64,000 bases of DNA from Adiantum capillus-veneris. Its lineage: Eukaryota > Streptophyta > Polypodiopsida > Polypodiales > Pteridaceae. Location of the stretch: positions 83,334,278-83,398,277 of the forward strand of contig CM043967.1 in NCBI GenBank assembly GCA_014529385.2, read 5' to 3'. A program made the translations under genes and the position numbers. Below the pieces are notes generated by a model that saw nothing but the letters and a program-made list of their open reading frames with translations, had not been told where the DNA came from and made no database searches. Position 1 is the first letter of the stretch, and every line of letters begins with the position of its first letter. Of the stretch, positions 44,294 to 55,710 are shown piece by piece.

Positions 44294-44953
44294 CTATTGG
44301 GATTGTGAAGGTACACTTTGGGTAGCACTGTTGATGTTTGGTATCTGTAAACCTTCTGTATAGTTTCCTATGTATCTCCGTGAAACATGACAAATTATTC
44401 CCCAAGTCAAGCTGTAGATAGCACTATCTTTGCCCTGATATTGTCTATCCCATGGGTCTCCTATGATATGAGCTTCTATGGTTTCAGGACCCAAGGCATC
44501 ATAGATGCTAGACTCTCGTCTATATCTACGACTATTTTGGTCAAAGTATATGCTCGATTGGTCACAACATCGAAGCTCGATTTCCAATGGAGGAGAGTTT
44601 GGCTCTGAATAGATTTCTGGATTCACTCGGATAATATCCTTCAGCTCTAAAGAGGAAATGAACCATCCTTTCTGATCTATCACTGGACGCACTTCTATGA
44701 GCTGGTATGTGGGTCGTTCAAACACTTGTTGATCCTTTTTGTACAGTTTTCCTTTTTGGTCTACATAGTGTGCATATGAATTATGTGTACCATACAAAGC
44801 TAACATCATTCTATTTGATGTGTCCCTTAGACTCGTGAATGATTGCACACTTATGACAATGGATGCAAAATCATTTGCAAACCTTATAGTATTTTCAACC
44901 TTTGGTGATATCTCGACACCTTGAATAAATTCATGCAGGAATTTGTTGTTCAA
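44294..44953 (-). CDS. Element Z ORF B with YxDxxGxxY repeats
   Basis: 219 codons; the frame stays open upstream to about 45052, without a clear ATG. It contains HYVDQKGKLYKK, PVIDQKGWFISSLELKD and IYFDQNSRRYRRE, then PETIEAHIIGDPWDRQYQ. The order and spacing match ORF A (45320-45883), so A and B are ancient duplicates of one domain of about 110 residues. The N-terminal stretch (FANDFASIVISVQSF) is hydrophobic. The domain family is not recognised. It would be in the gag position of the element. Confidence 0.5.
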   Translation of the reverse strand: MNNKFLHEFIQGVEISPKVENTIRFANDFASIVISVQSFTSLRDTSNRMMLALYGTHNSYAHYVDQKGKLYKKDQQVFERPTYQLIEVRPVIDQKGWFISSLELKDIIRVNPEIYSEPNSPPLEIELRCCDQSSIYFDQNSRRYRRESSIYDALGPETIEAHIIGDPWDRQYQGKDSAIYSLTWGIICHVSRRYIGNYTEGLQIPNINSATQSVPSQSQ

Positions 44954-45079
44954 AGAATCAATTTTAAGCTTTTCAGGTGCATGTGCATCTTTATGCTGAT
45001 TTTGAACTTGCAGTGTTCTTACTGGTGCTTCTAATGGTAATGCAAAATCATATCATTGCACTAAAAGTGACAAGTTAAA

Positions 45080-45250
45080 TGCTTACATCCAGACTCACAT
45101 TTCCAATTTGCTCTATACCTTGCTTGGTGGTTGATGTGTCCTTGTTGTCTGGGTTTCTTGGACAATCTTTAGAAAAATGTCCACCTTTTCGTCCACAATC
45201 TGGGCAATATGCCATGACTGGTGGTATTTCAACTGGCTCTATCATGTCAA
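45080..45250 (-). CDS. Gag-type CCHC zinc knuckle of element Z (short)
   Basis: On the minus strand CPDCGRKGGHFSKDC (about 45206-45162) fits C-x2-C-x4-H-x4-C, the nucleocapsid zinc knuckle of retrotransposon Gag, which binds element RNA. It lies between ORF A and ORF B but in a different frame from both. A stop occurs upstream near 45275. A frameshift at the end of ORF A (about 45350) would bring A and the knuckle into one frame, which supports a single gag-like gene with later breaks. gtgagt at 45098-45093 is a possible splice donor. Confidence 0.65.
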
Positions 45251-45319
45251 GCTCATGCTGAGAAGATTCAACTTATCTGGTTGCCAAGTTGTCGGCATTT
45301 TCTTTTAAAACACTGAGCA

Positions 45320-45883
45320 TCAAGTTGTAGAATGCTCCATCTTGACTTTGTATTGTCTTTGGCTCGGTTCTCCAATTAGACTGGCTTCAATTGGTTGATC
45401 TGTTGGATCTTTCAATTTTGGTTCTCGATTATAGATCTGACCATTGTAGTCCATGTACAATGACCCTGATTGCATATGCACTAATTGTATGTTTTGCTGG
45501 CTTGTGCAGATTTCTGGATAAACACTAGGGTTGACTATCTGAACTTCTATCTGCACTTCATCTTTGAGCTTGCAATACCTGGCTCCACTGAAGTCTGTGA
45601 ACATCTGGGAGTTCTCTAAATCTGGCTTTACTTTGATCAATAAGATCTTGGCTCCTGTGCTGCTTTTGCTGCTCATTAGATATCTATGGCCTTCTGAATC
45701 AACATATAAGACTTTATCCCCATTATAGCCATAAAGCTGTAAAATCTGCTCTGTTGCACTTGTACCTGTGTTACCACTACTACTAGCTTGCTCTATTGTA
45801 CTTGCACTCTCAGCTCGAGATGAGTCTATGTCGACTGGTTCTATAAAAATTATCTCCTTGCAGATTTTGGTATTGACTAGCAA
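45320..45883 (-). CDS. Element Z ORF A with three YxDxxGxxY repeats
   Basis: 187 codons. Repeated motifs are LYVDSEGHRYL, FTDFSGARYCK and LYMDYNGQIYNRE, about 40 residues apart, with I-x-V-x-P or I-V-N-P-x-x-Y-P-E between them and DQPIEASLIGEPSQRQY at the end. The repeat pattern and the C-terminal IEA-x-x-IG-x-P-x-x-RQY recur in ORF B. There is no ATG at the start. A stop lies just upstream, and ttttgctag there could be a splice acceptor. The nearest formal resemblance is to short beta-hairpin repeats (YD or cell-wall-binding repeats), but I do not claim homology. Confidence 0.5.
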   Translation of the reverse strand: MLVNTKICKEIIFIEPVDIDSSRAESASTIEQASSSGNTGTSATEQILQLYGYNGDKVLYVDSEGHRYLMSSKSSTGAKILLIKVKPDLENSQMFTDFSGARYCKLKDEVQIEVQIVNPSVYPEICTSQQNIQLVHMQSGSLYMDYNGQIYNREPKLKDPTDQPIEASLIGEPSQRQYKVKMEHSTT

Positions 45884-46332
45884 AATTTTTTATGCTCGTG
45901 TTTGATAAGACTGCTTTTGCCAAAGTACTTTTGGTAGTTGATTTCTCTTAGACTCACAAGAGTTGATTAACTCTAGCTCGAAAGTGTCAGAATTGATTGC
46001 AGCCTTTGAAATGATGAAAATCTAGGCCTTGAATAACTTAACCTGCAGATTAGATTGTTATCTGTTTTTTCCACTTGACTTGAATTCAGCTCTTGTCAAG
46101 CTCCCAACTGTTTGCCTGCAACCTGGTTCTTCAATTTGAGCTAAGTGAGTCAGCAATTGAGATTTCCAAATTCTGTCCTTGTAAGGAGCTAAATGACTAA
46201 TCTACAACTTGAAAACTGAGTGAACAGGTACCAATTTGGATCCGATGGAACCCAAAATTGACCAGTGGCCTTGTATTATGTTGTTCTAGCACTGTAATAG
46301 CGCGAAAGTCCAAAATCTTGTTTCTAGGGTTC

Positions 46333-46362
46333 AAAAGTAAATAATCCTAATTATTTACTTTT
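46333..46362. repeat. Palindrome 1 of element Z leader
   Basis: Arms aaaagtaaataat and attatttactttt. Confidence 0.75.
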
Positions 46363-46680
46363 CTCAGTTTCTACACTTTTTAGGCTTGTTTTGCCAAGTA
46401 ATTACCTTGCTGTGGTCTCTGGACAAGTTTGGTTGAGCTTGATCAAGATTTGTCCAAGTTATCATTTGTTTACTGTCCGCAGACTCTGATTCCAAATCAA
46501 GTTAAAACTTAATTTGAACAAGATTCATCAAGTCAGACTCAATTTCTTGACAATTAGTACAGATTTCAGTTTTTATCAAGGTTTTGGTATGTTTTGTGAT
46601 CCAAACTTCATGAGCCTTCACAAAAGATGTTTGCAATCATGCTTAGAGTCTATGGTATCAACCTTGATCAGTTTTGAGTC

Positions 46681-46710
46681 AAAAGTTAATAATTACGATT
46701 ATTAACTTTT
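46681..46710. repeat. Palindrome 2 of element Z leader
   Basis: Arms aaaagttaataat and attattaactttt. Confidence 0.8.
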
Positions 46711-46979
46711 GACCTAAAATGAACATTTGTTTCAACTTTTTCACTAGACAGTCTTTTTATGATCTATTTTGAGTCTATGAATCAAGTTAAAACTTAATTT
46801 GTACAAGATTCATCAAGTTTATCAACTCTTTCGTGTCCGTAGACTCAGATTTCAAGAATTTGGCTTAAGTCTCACTTTTGTGATCCAAATTTTACCAAAA
46901 TGGATTTGTGAGGTCTACTTGATGTGCTTGACCTTGTGGTATGCCCAAATATGCAAGATTGTCAATTTTTGGAGTAGAT

Positions 46980-47003
46980 GTAAATAACCATGATTATTGA
47001 CTT
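46980..47003. repeat. Palindrome 3 of element Z leader, degraded
   Basis: gtaaataaccatgattattg, an imperfect version of the motif. Confidence 0.55.
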
Positions 47004-47273
47004 CTGCTAAATTTTTGCAAGTTTTTGTTCCAATCTTGACATAGATCTGTTAAGCACCTCAAGTTAAGGTCTCTAGCCAAGTTTCATCAAGTTTGGACAA
47101 CTTTTGGTCAAATGGTCATCAGTTTTCTGTCCGCAGACTGACTTTGCAAAATTGGTCACAATTTTCAATCCAATGATCCAAATCTTACCAAATTTGGTTT
47201 ATGGGGTTATTACAACATGGTTAAACTAGTGGTATGCTTACTTGGTCAAAAAAATTTGAAAAATGGAGCAGAT

Positions 47274-47295
47274 GTAAATAATCGCGATTATTTAC
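47274..47295. repeat. Palindrome 4 of element Z leader, perfect
   Basis: A perfect 22-bp palindrome. The half site is gtaaataatcg. Confidence 0.85.
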
Positions 47296-47544
47296 AACTG
47301 GCAACTTTTTGCATCTTTTTGGTCAAGTGATCATGTACACATATTTATCACATCAATATAAACCTATGAATCAAATTTCATAAAGTTTGGACAAATTTTT
47401 TCCAATTTAGACTCAAGTTTCAAAAAGTCATTACAAACTTTAGTTTTTACCTAGTTTGGTGATCCGAATCTTTTGTGCCTTTACAAAAGTTGTTTGTACA
47501 CATGTAATGAGTCAATGGTATGAACCTTGGTCAAATATGAGCTG

Positions 47545-47573
47545 AAAGTTTATAATCACGATTATTAACTTTA
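47545..47573. repeat. Palindrome 5 of element Z leader
   Basis: Arms aaagtttataat and attattaacttta. Confidence 0.7.
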
Positions 47574-48225
47574 GGCCCAAAACTGTCACTTTTTTGAATT
47601 TTTTCACTAGGCAGTCTTTTCATGATCTATTTTGAGCCTATGAATCAAGTCAAAACTTAATTTGGCCTAAAATGTCAAGAAAAGTAAATAATCTGAGTTT
47701 TGGCCAACTCTTGAAATTTTTACCTCAAAGTGTCCTTGAGCTTATCCCACTGGTTCATACAACTTTTAGGCTTACTCTCTAGTTGGATTGAGTGGTTTGG
47801 AGTCTTTTCGTGCTATTTCTAGCCGTAGACCTGAAACTCTGCAACTTCATATAAACAACTCACAATGATTCTTTCGGAGAGAGCAATGTTCTGAAATCTA
47901 CCTTACCCTACTCCTACGTTCTCATGCAATGGGATTGTGGAAAGTGTCCACAAACACACGTTTTCTTGTTTATTATGGTTTTCAGAGCCTTGATCTTAAG
48001 ACTTGTCTTGCCTTTCAATCATTCTCAAAATCCTAATCTAAATTTACAATCCTACAATCCTAAAGGCACTCAGCAAGTACGATTACTTCCAAGCTACCTC
48101 TACACAGCAAAAGACGACAATCTTAAGCTATGCGGTTTCTAAAAGAAAGTTTTACTCTAGGTGAACCTAGAGGAAGTTAATGGACAACTACACAAGACGC
48201 TCGTGTTTTCCCTAGTTTATGTCAA

Positions 48226-48249
48226 TTCGTCCCCGGCAACGGCACTAAA
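48226..48249 (-). other. Primer binding site of element Z, tRNA-Asp-like
   Basis: Minus strand tagtgccgttgccgggga directly follows the 5' LTR. The known Tat/Athila primer site differs at two positions. Confidence 0.7.
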
Positions 48250-49261
48250 TGTGGGACGTATGTTTAACCTCACCATCCTATCTTATTGCAGTATTAGCGA
48301 GAACCACGATTAAATTGTCAATCCATGGGACGAAGCTGACTCGACTAGTGCATAGAGGCTACAAGAGGTTGTCAATCTCTCGGAAAACAACTAACAACTC
48401 GCATCTAACTCAAGCTACACTCAAGTGACTGAAATCACCAAAAGCCAATCGCTCATCGGCAAACAAATCACATCCGTTACAGCATCAAATGACATCCAAA
48501 CGTAACGAAACTTCTAGGACATGTTTATAAGACCTAAGCACACATGCTATGGTCTCAAACCCCACTTTAGGTCAAGTTCCAAAATCGCGATTATTAACAG
48601 CAGTGGACTTTTGGCTTAGTCGTTTTCGACCCAGAATGCATCTAAATGCTAAGCAATGATGTCCCAATACCCCGTCTATGCTTAGTTTTTGATTTGAAAG
48701 TGTAAATTCCTAGTTATAATAAAATTAGGCCGCAGGTTGGCGACATCAAACACTACAAAATATTGTGAATTGCTTATGTCAATGCGTAGAGCTCTTACCT
48801 GCGGTTGCAATACAACAAACGTAACTGCAATGTGACAACCGGGGAGGGAGTAGGAAGCGCAAGAAGGAGAGAAGTGAGCGCCGTTAGTTCACGTTGCATT
48901 TCTATTATCCAAAAACTTAATAAAATCTTTACAAAGTTGGCTTTTATACCTTAGTCAAGGTCTAAAATGTGTAATGTCTGGCGTCCAAGACCTTTGAAGC
49001 TTCACACTTATTGTATCTGTAACCCAGGTACACTAAGTGACCTATGCTCTACATCTTGGAACTCATATTGAGCCCGTAACATGTTAAAATATTACAATGG
49101 CTTGAAATAAATCGAGAATTTACAATACGTGACCATTTTGGAAAAACGTGTGATAAATGTGTAACTCCAATCTTTACTGCTTCTTCACTTTGATCTTTGA
49201 TGTGCATCCGCACGTCTTGGTCTTTAGCAGCTTTTGTAAATTGACGTTGAATCAGTTAACA
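48250..49261 (-). repeat. LTR of element Z (5' LTR in element orientation)
   Basis: Matches 39777-40786 with scattered substitutions (several percent by eye), so the insertion is older than the copia element. aaaatcgcgattattaac is conserved at 48581-48598. Confidence 0.9.
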
Positions 49262-49266
49262 TGTGA

Positions 49267-50030
49267 CGCAATACCCAATGTCCCTCTTTAAAGAGATAGG
49301 TACATAAATGCCAACACCCTCTCACAAAGGCCTACAAGAAATAGTAAACAAGTGAAAGGGTCACAACAGCTTTCAAAAACAGTAAGAAAGTGATAAAATT
49401 TTTTAAACTGGTATCAATATTTGGGAAAGGATTGCATCAGCTTAGTCTTGAGCTGATTGAAAATTGAGACTAGGTAGCTGCAAACCATGATAAACGATAG
49501 AAAAACGGATGAAATATGTGAGAAAGTCGTCCAAACATTTTGCAAATCTCAAAACTTTTGCTAATATTTTTGGTTTTTTCTTTGTGAGGAGGAAACTCGA
49601 TCAGCAGCCGCTTAATAAAAGAGACTTTCTTGAATGTTAACAATAATTGGAATCAAGCTATAAAATGCAAGAAATGTAAAGCCATGTGAAGTTGTGAAAT
49701 GAAAGGTGAAATAAAAAGATAATTAATGTATGTGTTTGTGTAGAATTTATTAGAATTATGCAAGGTGAAGCTTCACTTTAGCATTCTTAAACAATAGAAT
49801 GCAAGAAAATTAAAGACAGGATGTGAAATGAAAGGTAAGTCTTCATCATGCACTCATGCACTGAAAACTATGAAAGTCCCCCTAACCTAGACCAACACTA
49901 AGGGTTTCTTTTAGAAAGCGAAAAAGAAAGTTTGTTACCATGTGACATTAATAAGCAAGCTTTATCCAATGGTTCACAATTGCACCCAAAATGCAACCCT
50001 TTACTAAGGTCTTATATAGCCCAACAATAA
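49267..50030. repeat. Dispersed repeats R1 (split) and R3, copy 4
   Basis: R1 start at 49267-49345, R3 at 49346-49920 and R1 end at 49925-50020. This copy has the uninterrupted LINE target (cttcactttagcattctt, about 49764-49781). The same order in part at 26090-28980 suggests R3 lies within R1. Confidence 0.65.
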
Positions 50031-50100
50031 GTTGGCCTAGTGGTAAAGGTGAGGGCTTTAAATGCACCCAGTATGGTTCAACCTTTGAGACATGTGGGTG
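50028..50100 (+). repeat. tRNA-derived SINE-like fragment
   Basis: A-box-like tggcctagtggtaaagg (50034-50049) and B-box-like ggttcaacc (50075-50083). There is no acceptor complement, so a SINE or pseudo-tRNA. Confidence 0.45.
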
Positions 50101-50329
50101 TAGGTGACTGGGTGCAATTTCGTAAAACTAGTCGAAGCAAAGCTTTGAACGATGCAAAAAGAAAAAAGATGCAAACAAAGAATGCCACCTCTTTATATAT
50201 ATATTACAAAGCATTTTGAATTTTACTTCAAGAGGCTCCATTCTTACCCTTTCTACTTATGCATTTTAGATTTTTTGAAAAAAGTTTCTATCTTTCGATA
50301 ATCGTGGAGACCTCATTGCAGGACCATGT

Positions 50330-50545
50330 TCTTTCATGGTTACCGCATACCTATTTGCCTCTCCCATTAGTTTGTGAAGTATATTCCTATATTTCATAGG
50401 TTGAGCATGGTATATGAATTGAGGTGAGACCATAGGCTCTTTCATGACTACCTCATACCTATTTTCTCTCTCCCATTAATTTGTGAAGTATATTCCTTTT
50501 ATTTCATACCTTGTGCATGGTATTTGAATCAAAATGAGACTGTAG
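50330..50545. repeat. 108-bp imperfect tandem duplication
   Basis: tctttcatggttacc...cctattt...cccattagtttgtgaag (50330-50437) recurs at 50438-50545 with about 15 percent differences. Confidence 0.75.
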
Positions 50546-51020
50546 ATGCTTCAATGACCAAAGGTTTCAAACCTGTCCACCTTCAAATTTGCTCATTTAC
50601 ATTATGTGGAAGCTTTCGAAGATTCCCACTCAAGTTCTCACTTCCAAGGTAAATGCAAAACTCGCCATTCGAGAGTAGGTTTGAACCTCTTATATGTTGG
50701 ACAAAGACCAAGGGTCATTGTACTAACCAAGTCGTCTATGCGCCGACGCTACCTTTTTGTTTTGTTTTGTTTTATGAGTCAGGGATGGGTACCCTTTGTG
50801 GTCTCCCTAAAAAGAAAGAAGAAATAATTAATATATACATTAAAAAAAAAAAGAGTTGAAGAGGCGACAAAGACTTCATTGCACCCATATTCATAAGGAA
50901 GACTCTTTTGTGACTAGTTTCCTCTGGTCTACGTGAATTTTTCTCTCCCCTAGAGGCCAAGCTTATTTGCCCTCTTAAGAGTAGTGTCCTTGAGGGACAT
51001 ATATTGCTATTGTTCTAGGT
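50546..51020. other. No gene seen
   Basis: Short ORFs without family signal; an A-rich tract at 50841-50853. Confidence 0.4.
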
Positions 51021-52248
51021 GTGACAATGAACAAGTACCTCAGTTCAGAGGCCGAGGTACTGCTAGACTTGCTTTGGCCTTCCAATTGGAGTTTTCTCTA
51101 CAAGGTAGCTTCTTGCTCACCAACTAAACTGCCCTTCAAACTCAACGATTATCCCAAATGAAATGCCATACCCGCTTGAAAGGGTGTCGCCTCACAAGTG
51201 GCATCCATTGGGATTGATAGTGCCTCCCTTCCACCTCCCAATTTTGTTTCGATGAGGCTCACCCCTTGGAGGGGTATGGTACTTGATTATCTCTAAGTGC
51301 TCAACTCCGGAGAATTTTTTCATTTCCCTCGAAATGGATTGGAATAAATTTATAGCATAAGAAGGAAGGGGTATCGCGGTACAACCTCACCAAGGAATTT
51401 TTCCATAGGGATGTGCCCTGCAGCTCCGTTCTTGAGTGCGGATCACAATGTGCCCACGAGGGTATCCGTTTCTCACGAGCCTCCTCACCAAGGATGATAA
51501 CGATCATCTCATTAGGGTCCAACGGTGGGTCATTATCGTTAAAGGTGGAGTTGAATCGGTTTACCCTCAAGCCATGCCGCTCATCATCAAGTAAAAAAGA
51601 AATCTACCCTCCAACGAGGAGCACAATGGATAGACACTGTGTCCGCGCCTCCAATTATCTGCCAATTTAAGCCACTTGTCCTTGCAAGGACCAACTATCT
51701 TTCATCACACCTATCTACGATAGTGTTCCTATCGAGTAGTAGGTAGCCACGAGCTTGTTCATATTTGGCCATCTTATAGGGCTTCAACGCAATGCATGAA
51801 CGCATTTTGTCCCACTTGTCCAATACATGGTAGCATAGTGAGCTAAAGACAACCGCTACGACATATTTATTGATCCAGTGCTTGGTTCGGGTTGCCCAAG
51901 TCCATTTCTTGAATGAGTGGTTCTTAGGCTTCTTATTTACCAAGGAGCCTATCCAAGTGGATGAAGCCGAGTGGTACTTGTGGGAAGCCCTAGCTCATTG
52001 TCTCCCACAAAATGCAAGTACGGGAGGGATGTTGAATTTGTAATGGAGGGTTGCCATCCCGATGGTGACAAGGCATGTAAAGTATGGAGTATACGCTAAT
52101 CATTGGCCATGTAAAAACAAAGGTACTACAACATGCTCATATCCACCTATCCTTGCCCTAAATAGACCCTTGGTCCCTATTTAGGAGTCCCCTTGACCAT
52201 ACATGCGTAGATTTTAGGCCATGCCCACCCCATACCTTAGGCCTGGCA
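51021..52248 (-). repeat. Possible 3' LTR of a Gypsy remnant
   Basis: On the minus strand a segment starting tgccaggcc (52248) directly follows a polypurine tract (ccaaggggggagtaa) and the last ORF of a Gypsy remnant. An end at cattgtcaca (51030-51021) would give TG...CA ends. No second LTR copy is in the window, so the far boundary is a guess. Confidence 0.3.
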
Positions 52249-53200
52249 TTACTCCCCCCTTGGAGAATCATTTTCTTCCTCAAAAACAAAAGTTGTAATA
52301 TCTTCGTAAGAACAATAATGTTTTTCATAGTGGCATTCCTCACAGATCCAACTCTCCATTTGATCGATACACGGTTCAATAAGAGGTTCAATAAAGTTAG
52401 GAAAAACATCTCGATTTTCCACATTGTTGTCCCTTTGCAAGCATTTTGAGTAATCGGCATATATCCAACATAGTGTGTAGACTCTATTTATAACTCAACT
52501 GAGTATTTTAAATGAGTTACGACAACTTCTAAATGAATGACTAGGTTTAAAATTTTTTGAAGGTACTGGAACATGCAAGAATACCTCTTCTCAACTTTCC
52601 ATGAAAGTGGCATGCTAACAAAGCTCATTGGCTTCCTTGACTTGCTATCATTTCTTATCAGTAGGAAACCCCACCATAAGTGGTGATCGAGGTTGACAAC
52701 TTGACCTAAATATGAAGGGACTAAAGCTAGTTGCAACATGCTTTGAATAATGGTAAACAAACTCCAAATAGAGAGATAACCTTTCCAATTAGATTGCTTT
52801 TTGCTAACATACAATTTTAGCATATCCTCTAGCATAAGATTAACACTTGTAAATTGTCTATCCATCTATGGATGAATGACAATACTGATACTGACTTGCT
52901 TCTCCTCAAACGATTACAGACAAACCTTCAGAAATGAATGGTAAACGTGGGTGATAGTTACTCCCAATATTGTTGAGGAATTTATATAATCAGTACAGAT
53001 TATAAACTACCAATTTGGTTAACTTTAGAGATTGAATAGTGAACTGAATAAATTCTATAAAATTTAGCTAAATTATCTACTGCAAGCACCCAAGCCAAGC
53101 CATGACCTCTTATGGTGATTGATAGATCCACAATTAATGTCATAGAGATACTGTAAATATAGTGCAAAATGCTTCACAAGCTATGAATTTCATGAGTTTT
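52249..53200 (-). pseudogene. Ty3/Gypsy integrase and C-terminus, heavily degraded
   Basis: On the minus strand 52865-52488 resembles the end of a Gypsy integrase core: HP-x-MD-x-Q followed by LEDMLKLYVSKKQSNWKGYL, the usual H-P-Q-T-D-G-Q and L-E-D-M-L-R...W...L. Upstream fragments to about 53200 match the usual order in outline only, with stops. 52440-52249 ends in FEEENDSPRGE and a stop just before the polypurine tract, as Gypsy polyproteins end. No reverse transcriptase was found. Confidence 0.6.
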
Positions 53201-54600
53201 CATGCCGTTCCAAATCCACCTTTGCTAAGCATAGGGCCCATAACACCTAGATTGCATGCATTTGGCAAAATTTGAATCTGCATTTTTATGACTCTAATTG
53301 CCAATGCTTGAAAGGGATTGTGAATTTACTACTTGCATCTCATCTGGCACTGATAGCCGTTTTTCGGCTCTCCATAATTGCCATAGTAAGTTACTCCACC
53401 CTACCAAATTCACCCAAACGCTATGGCTATCCCTACCATTTCACTGTACATAGGCGTGTGTGAGTTAGGGGGCTTTTCCCATATCTTCTTAAAAAACCCT
53501 CAGCTAGCTAATCACTGGGCTAGTTGAGCCAAAAAAATAAAAAAAATAAAAAAATAAAAGTATATTATGGCCTCTTTGTGTGTAAATATTTCATTGTATA
53601 TATGGCCTAAATATAGGGATTTTTTATAATTATTTTGGTATTTTATTTAAATATTTCTACTTAGGTGTGTGTTTTATTAAACTTATGTACACCTTCTTTC
53701 ATCCTCTTACACCATAATTATATTTTTTACCAATATGTACATACTCTAACCTCATATTTTTCCTTTATACAAATCACTCCCACATTTTCACCCTCACCCT
53801 CGTGAAAACAAAAAATTGATTTCTACTTATTGGTTACGTTTATTATATTATTTACTTGCATACCTTTTCCTCTTTCACCCAAAATAATTCAAGGAGGGAC
53901 CATATCATATGATTCCAATATCTTTCCATATCCATAACTCCTCCATATTTTTATTATTATTTTTACTCATTATTCTAACACCATGTGCTCATTGAGCTAA
54001 AGTCCATGAATAGTCCATACACTAGTCCCACCATGTATATATTTCTTTATTCACCAATAATCCTCCTCCATGCATGGGTCAAGGGCAACTTGGATGCTTT
54101 GTATTATAATATGACAAAGGAGGGGCTCACTCTTGGATGCATTGTACAAATTCAACAAAGAAGGGGGCCACTAAAAGACTTTTGCAGGCATAAAAAAAGG
54201 CTTTTTGGTGAGAATTTTGGCACCTATCTCCACTCCGAATTTGGAGCAGTGGTCAAAAAAGAAAATGTAGCCCACGCTCTGAATAATCACCTCAAATTTT
54301 TTCATGATTTTTGGAGCTACCAACGGTGAGCTATGAGTTTTTGAGTGGACCCCAGTCTGCCCACTTTTCTCACAAGTAGCCCTTAGTCTTCTCTCACCCT
54401 TCCACACACCTACTCACTCTTACACATCCCTCCCTCTCCTTCCCTCACTCAAACCTGCAATTTCCATGGCTTCTCCCACCCTCTTCACCATTACCCTTCT
54501 CTCTCATCCCTATAGTTCTTTTATGAACCTCTACATACATACACCCTCTCCATGTCTCTCTCTATTGCTTCTATGTTACAATTTCATTTACCTCTCCTAA
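53201..54600. other. No gene seen
   Basis: AT-rich non-coding DNA. An ORF at 53985-54329 has no recognised motif and may be inside the LTR of element X. Confidence 0.4.
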
Positions 54601-55670
54601 AAATATCTAAAATTCAGCATCTTAACCATGATAACTTCTGCAAATTGAGGATTTTTCATCAACAAATCCTCTTTTCATCGTGGTGGTCAACCATGGCGGC
54701 GGTGTAAAGAAGCGAAGAAGAAGAAAAAGACCAGCGGTCATTTTTTCCACAATCTACACAAGGGTGAGTTCAAGCTTCTTCAAAGCTTCACCATCTCAAT
54801 GATTCTCTTTTAATTCACCCCTCTTCCTTCATCAAATCAACTCATCCTACCCATTGTAAATGTATCACTAACAATTCTAGTGATTATTACCACTAACAAC
54901 TAACTTCTCTTGTAAAAATGCACCCACACTATCAACATATGGAGTAGGCAACCGCACAAGTAAACCAAATTCACTCACTCCCATGGAAGTTTCTCTCCTT
55001 TCACCACATCAATAATTCTCTTACTTGGGCCCACATCCATGTGACTCAAGAGAAAAGAGAGACCCCATTCTCATTTGAAATTCATAAAAATTCATAATCC
55101 TTGATCTTTCCTAATAAAATTGATTAGGCTTAATCCTAATCAAGGCTTCTAAAACCTATAAATAGAACCCATTCCTCCTTGTAAAAATGATCACTATACC
55201 ATTGCACACTAGATAGAGCGTACCACACGCCAGTTCTATCTTGGTTGTAAAGAGAGAGTAAGCTTTCTATACACCATCACCTTGGTGCATAGAAAAGCTT
55301 GAGCTAGTTTGAGTGAGTGCGAGTAGAAGATATTCTTCCTACCATTGTTGTATCTACCCCAACATCAATGAATTGGTAGTTTTGGGTGCAATTCATGTCC
55401 AAAGGCTCACGCTTCTCCTCCAATTTGGCTTGGCAAACTCATTCAGCTTCATAAGGTGACTTGTTTCATTGAAGGTTGTTGTTTTGTTGCTTGTGATTCA
55501 TTGGCTATTGTTTGGCTACCATTGTAAGAGGGTGGATGGTGAGAGGGCTCCCATAACCCTAAGACAACGTGCTAGTGATGCTATAACCAAATCTTGTCAC
55601 TTGATTCCGCAAGCTCTAAGTTCCTTTTTGTGCAAAATATAAAGTTGAAGCTAAGTTGTACACCATCTCG

Positions 55671-55710
<40 letters not shown>

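Larger units (their letters stand above)
45884..48225 (-). other. Long leader of element Z with phased palindromes
   Basis: 2.3 kb without ORFs, made of diverged units of about 275-350 bp. Shared phrases include gaatcaagttaaaacttaat, acaagattcatcaagt and tccgcagactc. Each unit carries an AT-rich palindrome around a cgatt or atcg centre (46333-46362, 46681-46710, 46980-47003, 47274-47295, 47545-47573; a half copy at about 47680). Confidence 0.75.
39777..49261 (-). mobile_element. Pol-less LTR retrotransposon with unusual ORFs (element Z)
   Basis: Direct repeats 39777-40786 and 48250-49261 (about 1.01 kb) are flanked by TGTGA on both sides (39772-39776 and 49262-49266). On the minus strand the 48226-48249 segment reads tagtgccgttgccgggga, close to the tRNA-Asp primer site of Tat/Athila-type Gypsy elements. 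A purine tract adjoins the other LTR, so the element runs right to left. The 7.5-kb interior shows a zinc knuckle and several ORFs but no catalytic protease, reverse transcriptase, RNase H or integrase motif. It is therefore non-autonomous, like LARD or TR-GAG elements, but has its own protein-coding region. It is inserted in an R1 repeat. Confidence 0.85.
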
